Shown here piece by piece: positions 6,764 through 10,186 of a stretch of DNA of 10,186 bases. The stretch is from Nitrospinota bacterium (GTDB taxonomy: Bacteria > UBA8248): assembly GCA_011523725.1 (NCBI GenBank), contig WTGD01000187.1, positions 1 through 10,186 on the forward strand, read 5' to 3'. The stretch's first letter is position 1; every line of letters begins with the position of its first letter. The position numbers and the translations under genes are program-made. The notes below the pieces were generated by a model. The model was not told the origin of the DNA, made no database searches, and saw only the letters and a list, made by a program, of their open reading frames with translations.

Positions 6764-7570
6764 ATGGCGGAAATCCTCGTAGTCGGCGGTGGCAACATGG
6801 GCGAAGCGCTCGCCATGGGAATGGTGAATTCCGCTTACGCGAAAGTCGATGACATCGTTATCGCGGAACCCGTGGCAGAGCGCGCCGAATATCTCCGGCA
6901 AACTTCGGGTTTTCACGTGGTTTCCAATGGGGCGGAGGCGGCTCCCGAGGCGGGTAAGGTGGTGATTGCCGTGAAGCCGCAGGTGCTCGACGTCGTTCTG
7001 AATGGGCTGAAGGACGCTCTCTCGCACCGCCCGCTCCTGATTTCCGTCGTCGCAGGCGCGCCCACGAGCCGGTTTACGGGGATTTTGGGCGATGAGGCGC
7101 GCATCGTCCGCGTTATGCCGAACACGCCCGCTCTCGTGGGAGAAGGCGCCGCGGGGCTGTGCGCGGGCGGAGGGGCGTCGGAATCGGACCTGTCGCAAGC
7201 GAAACAGCTTCTGGAGTCCGTCGGCAAGGCGGTAGTCCTGCCGGAATCGCTGATGGACGCCGTGACGGGTTTGTCGGGCAGCGGCCCCGCGTATGTCTTT
7301 CAGTTCATCGAGGCGCTGGCGGACGGCGGGGTGAGGGCGGGCCTGCCCCGTGAGGAGGCGATGCTCCTGGCGGCCCAGACCGTTTTGGGCTCCGCCCGGA
7401 TGCTCCTCGAGACGGGGGAGCACCCGGGCCGCTTGAAGGACATGGTGGCCTCGCCCGGGGGGACGACCATCGCCGGCTTGCACGCGCTGGAAAACGGGGG
7501 TCTGCGCTCCGCCGTCATGAACGCCGTGAGCGCTGCCGCGCGCAGGAGCGAAGAGCTCGGCCGTGGCTAG
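6764..7570 (+). CDS. proC: Pyrroline-5-carboxylate reductase
   Basis: ProC catalyses the last step of proline synthesis, NAD(P)H-dependent reduction of 1-pyrroline-5-carboxylate to L-proline, in the cytoplasm. The 268-residue product has an N-terminal Rossmann fold with GGGNMGEA (8-15), the conserved VMPNTPALVG (117-126), and a C-terminal dimerisation domain with the family signature TGLSGSGPAYVF (168-179) and DMVASPGGTTIAGL (226-239). Length is normal. ATG 6764 begins the fold directly (MAEILVVGGG). The likely ribosome binding site GGGAAAGG is about 11 nt upstream. It lies between yggS and yggT, a frequent neighbourhood, and occupies the slot where Gram-positive ylm clusters carry sepF. It may be co-transcribed with yggS or read from the possible promoter at 6678-6706. 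Confidence 0.97.
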   Translation: MAEILVVGGGNMGEALAMGMVNSAYAKVDDIVIAEPVAERAEYLRQTSGFHVVSNGAEAAPEAGKVVIAVKPQVLDVVLNGLKDALSHRPLLISVVAGAPTSRFTGILGDEARIVRVMPNTPALVGEGAAGLCAGGGASESDLSQAKQLLESVGKAVVLPESLMDAVTGLSGSGPAYVFQFIEALADGGVRAGLPREEAMLLAAQTVLGSARMLLETGEHPGRLKDMVASPGGTTIAGLHALENGGLRSAVMNAVSAAARRSEELGRG

Positions 7571-7597
7571 CCCGCTTCTCGAGATGAGGGTTCGGCC

Positions 7598-7894
7598 GTG
7601 TTTCTGATATCGAATTTCATGCACGGAATCGGCGTCATTCTCAGCTACGTGCTCACGATCTACATCTGGATCATCATCATTCGCGCACTGTTGTCGTGGG
7701 TGAACCCCGACCCCTACAACCCGATAGTCCAGATATTGTATCGCCTGACGGAACCGGTGCTGGCTCCCGTGCGCTACCGGATGCCGGACATCGGAGGCAT
7801 CGATGCGAGTCCGATCGTGGTGTTGTTGATCATATTCTTTTTGCAAACTTTCCTGGTTCAAAGTATCTTTGACCTGGCAAGCATGCTGCGTTGA
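7598..7894 (+). CDS. yggT: YggT family membrane protein (YlmG-like, single YGGT domain)
   Basis: YggT/YlmG proteins are small integral membrane proteins of incompletely defined role; relatives have been linked to osmotic tolerance and, in cyanobacteria and plastids, to nucleoid distribution. The 98-residue product has one domain: a first hydrophobic helix (about 6-32, into IYIWIIIIRALLSWVNP), the conserved loop NPDPYNPIVQILYRLTEP (36-53), PVRYRMP, GGIDASPIV (66-74), and a second helix (about 72-90). E. coli YggT has two such repeats, so this is the shorter Gram-positive or cyanobacterial form. The GTG start has GAGGG (7586-7590) 7 nt upstream; the next candidate, ATG 7619, would remove the start of helix 1. 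It lies 27 nt after proC and 19 nt before divIVA. Confidence 0.92.
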   Translation: MFLISNFMHGIGVILSYVLTIYIWIIIIRALLSWVNPDPYNPIVQILYRLTEPVLAPVRYRMPDIGGIDASPIVVLLIIFFLQTFLVQSIFDLASMLR

Positions 7895-7902
7895 TTCTTA
7901 CT

Positions 7903-7911
7903 GGGGGGAGG
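7903..7911 (+). promoter_or_regulatory. Strong ribosome binding site setting the divIVA start
   Basis: GGGGGGAGG (extending to GGAG at 7910-7913) stands directly before ATG 7914. The divIVA frame is open back to 7869 inside yggT, but this purine block and the alignment of the protein start with known DivIVA proteins place the start at 7914. Confidence 0.65.
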
Positions 7912-7913
7912 AG

Positions 7914-8492
7914 ATGAACTACACCGGCAACGACGTTCGAAGCCATGGCTTTTCGAGCAAAATGCGGGGCTACGATCGTCTCGAAGTCGATGCGTTCCTG
8001 TTCAAGGTGGCCGACTGGCTGGATCAGTCGCTGCGGAAGAACGAACAGCTCAGCCTGCAATGCAAGGATCTGTTCGATCAATACAATCGCCTGAGAGAAG
8101 AGCACGCTAACCTGCAGAAAATCCTCATCTCCGTGAACGAACTCAGGGACCAGGCCACGGCCAAATCCGGCGAATTGGTGGAAAAAGCGGAAACCGACGC
8201 CGAAGCGCTCATCAAAGAGGCTGAAGCCGAGGCGGAGAGGATTCGCGCGAAAGCTGAAAAGGGCATCGAAAAGCTGCGCGAGGAGATAGGGCAATTAACG
8301 GCGCAGCGGGATAAGATACTCACCGATCTGTACGAGACCTTCCTCTCCCAGATCCGAACACTCGAAACCGAGGGCGTTCGCATGGGGGTCGACCTCGCCC
8401 GCCTCCTGGAGGGGGAGAGCGAAGACGCCCTGGACGAGGAAAGCGAAAACGTCATCAAGCTGAACCAGAAAGCGGAGGGCGATGCGTCGTGA
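7914..8492 (+). CDS. divIVA: DivIVA domain protein (coiled-coil, membrane-curvature/polar scaffold family)
   Basis: DivIVA proteins are cytoplasmic coiled-coil scaffolds that bind negatively curved membrane at poles and septa and recruit division or polarity partners. The 192-residue product has an N-terminal DivIVA domain (1-36: NDVRSHGFSSKMRGYD at 6-21, then EVDAFLFKVADWL), which aligns without gaps to the Bacillus subtilis N-terminus. A heptad-rich coiled coil follows, about 35-155, including an A/E/K-rich stretch at 88-125. An acidic tail (about 167-178) ends the protein. At the tip loop, Arg18 is conserved but Phe17 is Met, and the early proline of the motif is Gly5. A longer reading from 7869 would overlap yggT and is not supported. 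The stop overlaps the next start as GTGA. Partners cannot be inferred from sequence. Confidence 0.88.
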   Translation: MNYTGNDVRSHGFSSKMRGYDRLEVDAFLFKVADWLDQSLRKNEQLSLQCKDLFDQYNRLREEHANLQKILISVNELRDQATAKSGELVEKAETDAEALIKEAEAEAERIRAKAEKGIEKLREEIGQLTAQRDKILTDLYETFLSQIRTLETEGVRMGVDLARLLEGESEDALDEESENVIKLNQKAEGDAS

Positions 8493-8782
8493 TCGGCCTC
8501 CGCGAGGAGGCGGACGGCGTCAGCTTTGAGGTTCGGGTCCAACCACGCTCATCCAAAGCGGAAATCAGCGGAGTTCAGGACGGCGCCCTGCGGGTGCGGC
8601 TGACGGCGCCGCCCGTCGACGGGGCCGCCAACAGGCAGTGCATCGAGTTGCTTTCCCGGAAACTGAAGATACCGAAGCGCGCCATACGAATCGCCTCGGG
8701 CGCGGGCGCGCGCAGGAAGCGCCTGAAAGTCCTGGGATTGAGCATGGCGGAGGTGAAAGATATCCTGAGCGCGGTGGCGTAG
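8489..8782 (+). CDS. yggU: DUF167 / YggU family protein
   Basis: This is a small conserved protein of the DUF167 (YggU, UPF0235) family, whose cellular role is not established. The 97-residue product has the family pattern: RVQPRSSK (16-23), LRVRLTAPPVDGAANRQCIE (34-53), KLKIPKRAIRIASGA (58-72) and RRKRLKV (75-81). The fold is a compact alpha/beta domain. The start is GTG, with GGAGGG (8474-8479) 9 nt upstream, and it overlaps the divIVA TGA by four bases, so translation is probably coupled to divIVA. In many genomes this family sits beside yggT; here divIVA separates the two. Family assignment is firm, function unknown. Confidence 0.92.
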   Translation: MIGLREEADGVSFEVRVQPRSSKAEISGVQDGALRVRLTAPPVDGAANRQCIELLSRKLKIPKRAIRIASGAGARRKRLKVLGLSMAEVKDILSAVA

Positions 8783-8806
8783 GATGCTCTGCGCTCGTGC
8801 GAAACC

Positions 8807-9883
8807 ATGAATGAGAGAATCCGGATGGACGGGAAAAAAGAGATTGAGGGCAATTTTCACCACATCGCGTTTCGAGACGGCGCCCTCGTTCTGCTGGATC
8901 AGCGCAAACTCCCCCTTGAAGAGACGTATATCGAATGCCGCACGGAGGACGAGACGGCCGAGGCCATCCAGACCATGGTGGTGCGCGGCGCGCCCGCCAT
9001 CGGAATCGCGGCGAGCTACGGCATCGCCCTGGCCGCCGCCCGCCACGCGGGTTCAGGCGCCGGTGCGCAGCGCGAGGCGCTCGAACGCTCGGCCCGGATG
9101 CTGGGCGCCACGCGCCCCACGGCGGTGAATCTTTTCTGGGCGATAAAAAAAATGATGGCGCACGTCGACGAAAGCGGCTCCGCGCCCGATGCGCTGGCCG
9201 GGGAACTCCTCCGCCTGGCCGAGGCGATGCACGAGGAGGACGCCGCGGTTTGCCGGAAGATAGGCGACCTGGGCGCTGAGTTGTTGCCGGAGGAGAGCAG
9301 CGTTCTCACGCATTGCAACGCGGGCGCGCTGGCGACTGCGGGCTATGGCACGGCGGGCGGGGTGATTCGCAGCGGCTTCCGGGACGGTCGGGTGCGGGAG
9401 GTTTACGTGGACGAGACGAGGCCTTTTCTGCAAGGAGCGCGCCTCACCGCCTGGGAGTTGAGCCGCGACGGGGTGCCCGTCGTTCTCATCACCGACAACA
9501 TGGCCGCGCACTGCATGCGGCTGGGCAAAATCGACGCGGTCGTGGTGGGTGCGGACCGTGTGGCCGCGAACGGGGACGTCGCCAATAAAATCGGCACGTA
9601 TGGCCTCGCGGTGCTCGCCAGGGAGCACAATATCCCTTTTTACGTGGCAGCGCCGACGAGCACCATCGACATGGAGGCGAAAAGCGGCGCGGACATTCCC
9701 ATCGAGGAGCGTCCCGAGGAGGAGGTGCGCACTTTCGGCGGCGCGCTCGTTGCGCCGGAGGATGTGCGTGTCTACAACCCCGCGTTCGACGTTACGCCCG
9801 CGCGTTTCGTGGATGCCCTGGTGACGGAAAAGGGGATGGTGCGCCTCTCGGAGGGGGAGTCTCTCGGTTCGATCCTGGGTTGA
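8807..9883 (+). CDS. mtnA: S-methyl-5-thioribose-1-phosphate isomerase
   Basis: MtnA converts 5-methylthioribose-1-phosphate to 5-methylthioribulose-1-phosphate in the methionine salvage pathway. The product is 358 residues from ATG 8807, or 352 from ATG 8825. It shows LDQRKLP (30-36), MVVRGAPAIGIAA (57-69), THCNAGALATAGYGTAGGVI (168-187) with presumed catalytic Cys170, VYVDETRPFLQGARLTAWEL (199-218), VVVGADRVAANGDVANKIGT (245-264) with presumed catalytic Asp250, FYVAAPTSTID and NPAFDVTP (324-331). These distinguish it from eIF2B and ribose-1,5-bisphosphate isomerase relatives. No clear ribosome binding site precedes 8807; a weak GAGAG precedes 8825, so the start is uncertain by six residues. 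It follows the DUF167 gene by 24 nt. No other methionine salvage gene is in the window. Confidence 0.95.
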   Translation: MNERIRMDGKKEIEGNFHHIAFRDGALVLLDQRKLPLEETYIECRTEDETAEAIQTMVVRGAPAIGIAASYGIALAAARHAGSGAGAQREALERSARMLGATRPTAVNLFWAIKKMMAHVDESGSAPDALAGELLRLAEAMHEEDAAVCRKIGDLGAELLPEESSVLTHCNAGALATAGYGTAGGVIRSGFRDGRVREVYVDETRPFLQGARLTAWELSRDGVPVVLITDNMAAHCMRLGKIDAVVVGADRVAANGDVANKIGTYGLAVLAREHNIPFYVAAPTSTIDMEAKSGADIPIEERPEEEVRTFGGALVAPEDVRVYNPAFDVTPARFVDALVTEKGMVRLSEGESLGSILG

Positions 9884-9947
9884 GCGGCGTCTCCTCATGC
9901 GGAAGCATTGTGTTTGTCGATTCGGAGAGAAATGAAATCTATTCGTG

Positions 9948-9977
9948 TTGACTTCCAGCCCGAGAGCGGGCTATAAA
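9948..9977 (+). promoter_or_regulatory. Sigma70-type promoter of tRNA-Asp
   Basis: TTGACT (9948-9953) and TATAAA (9972-9977) each match five of six consensus bases with an 18-bp spacer. Transcription would begin near 9984, about 33 nt before the tRNA. The spacer contains a perfect inverted repeat, AGCCCG/CGGGCT with an AGAG loop (9957-9972). Confidence 0.7.
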
Positions 9978-10016
9978 CCGACATTCTTCGGGCGGTTTTG
10001 AAGATCTTTTTTCATG

Positions 10017-10094
10017 GGGGCTGTAGCGAAGTTTGGTTATCGCGCTGGCCTGTCAAGCCAGAGATCGCGGGTTCGAGTCCCGTCAGCCCCGCCA
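10017..10094 (+). tRNA. tRNA-Asp (anticodon GTC), CCA encoded
   Basis: All arms fold. The acceptor GGGGCTG (10017-10023) pairs with CAGCCCC (10084-10090). The D arm is GCGA/TCGC (10026-10029, 10040-10043). The anticodon stem CTGGC/GCCAG surrounds loop CTGTCAA (10050-10056), with anticodon GTC at 10052-10054. The variable loop is AGATC. The T arm GCGGG/CCCGT has a TTCGAGT loop and one G-U pair. Discriminator G10091, an aspartate identity base, is followed by an encoded CCA (10092-10094). It decodes GAC and GAU and has its own promoter upstream. No clear T-run terminator follows in the remaining 92 bases. Confidence 0.97.
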
Positions 10095-10101
10095 CTTCTA
10101 A

Positions 10102-10155
10102 CGAAACCCCGTATGTCCATCCTGGCGTCATCGTCTCGAAGGGTTTTGGGTTTCG
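10102..10155. repeat. Perfect 8-bp inverted repeat downstream of tRNA-Asp
   Basis: CGAAACCC (10102-10109) is the exact reverse complement of GGGTTTCG (10148-10155), with 38 nt between the arms. No T-run follows the second arm, so it is not a standard intrinsic terminator. It may be a folded trailer of the tRNA precursor, an operator, or chance. Confidence 0.35.
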
Positions 10156-10175
10156 GCGGTAATTTGTTGTATAGT
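10146..10175 (+). promoter_or_regulatory. Weak promoter candidate at the window end
   Basis: TATAGT (10170-10175) lies 18 bp after TTGGGT (10146-10151) in a locally AT-rich stretch. It could serve a gene beyond the window. The -35 match is poor and the window ends 11 bases later. Confidence 0.25.
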
Positions 10176-10186
10176 GAATTTTAATG

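Noticed and set aside
6744..6782. Twelve-codon ORF overlapping the proC start
   Set aside because: It has no suitably spaced ribosome binding site and its codons run out of frame into proC; probably chance.
6740..7861. 373-codon open frame antisense to proC and yggT
   Set aside because: It is a low-complexity shadow of two well-identified genes, with no support for expression.
7869..7913. Upstream extension of divIVA into yggT
   Set aside because: It adds 15 residues unlike any DivIVA start, while ATG 7914 has a strong ribosome binding site and aligns exactly with the family N-terminus.
8783..8806. SAM riboswitch or similar leader for mtnA
   Set aside because: Only 24 nt separate the genes, too little for any known SAM riboswitch.
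9897..9908. ATGC-GGAA-GCAT hairpin after mtnA as terminator
   Set aside because: The stem is only 4 bp, and the following TGTGTTTGTC is not a convincing T-run.
1..10186. Mobile elements, CRISPR arrays, toxin-antitoxin, defence or biosynthetic systems
   Set aside because: No transposase, integrase, direct-repeat array or unfamiliar multi-gene block was found; nearly all sequence is accounted for by recognised core genes.

Overview
The window is a GC-rich, densely packed bacterial chromosome segment with every supported gene on the + strand. It carries the end of a division and cell wall (dcw) cluster followed by an ylm-type group. Membrane-anchored FtsQ and FtsA, a type II MurB, DivIVA and a single-domain YggT occur together. 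That fits a didermic, high-GC lineage of the former Deltaproteobacteria and relatives (for example Desulfobacterota, Nitrospinota or Tectomicrobia-like), but I cannot place the genome more precisely from sequence alone.

Layout. Bases 2-4945 hold the 3' part of murC (cut by the window edge), murB, ftsQ, ftsA and ftsZ. The first four are joined by 4-nt start/stop overlaps, and ftsZ follows 48 nt after ftsA. These genes supply UDP-MurNAc and UDP-MurNAc-L-Ala for peptidoglycan, and the Z-ring with its membrane anchor and a divisome core protein. No ddl lies between murB and ftsQ. Bases 4946-5160 form the only sizeable break, with a 10-bp perfect hairpin and then a good sigma70-type promoter.

Bases 5161-8782 hold pgeF (peptidoglycan editing factor), yggS (PLP homeostasis), proC (proline synthesis), yggT, divIVA and a DUF167/YggU gene. 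This mirrors the ftsAZ-ylmD-ylmE-sepF-ylmG-ylmH-divIVA order of Gram-positive bacteria, with proC in the sepF position and no ylmH. Bases 8807-9883 hold mtnA (methionine salvage). A separate unit follows: a near-consensus promoter and a complete tRNA-Asp(GTC) with encoded CCA. The last 92 bases contain no supported gene, only an inverted repeat and a weak promoter candidate.

I found no mobile element, CRISPR array, defence system or novel multi-gene system. The window is mainly core housekeeping. The points worth a second look are small: the Gram-positive-like gene order, a substituted membrane-insertion residue in DivIVA, an altered conserved motif in PgeF, tiny ORFs bridging gene starts, and a palindrome inside the tRNA promoter.
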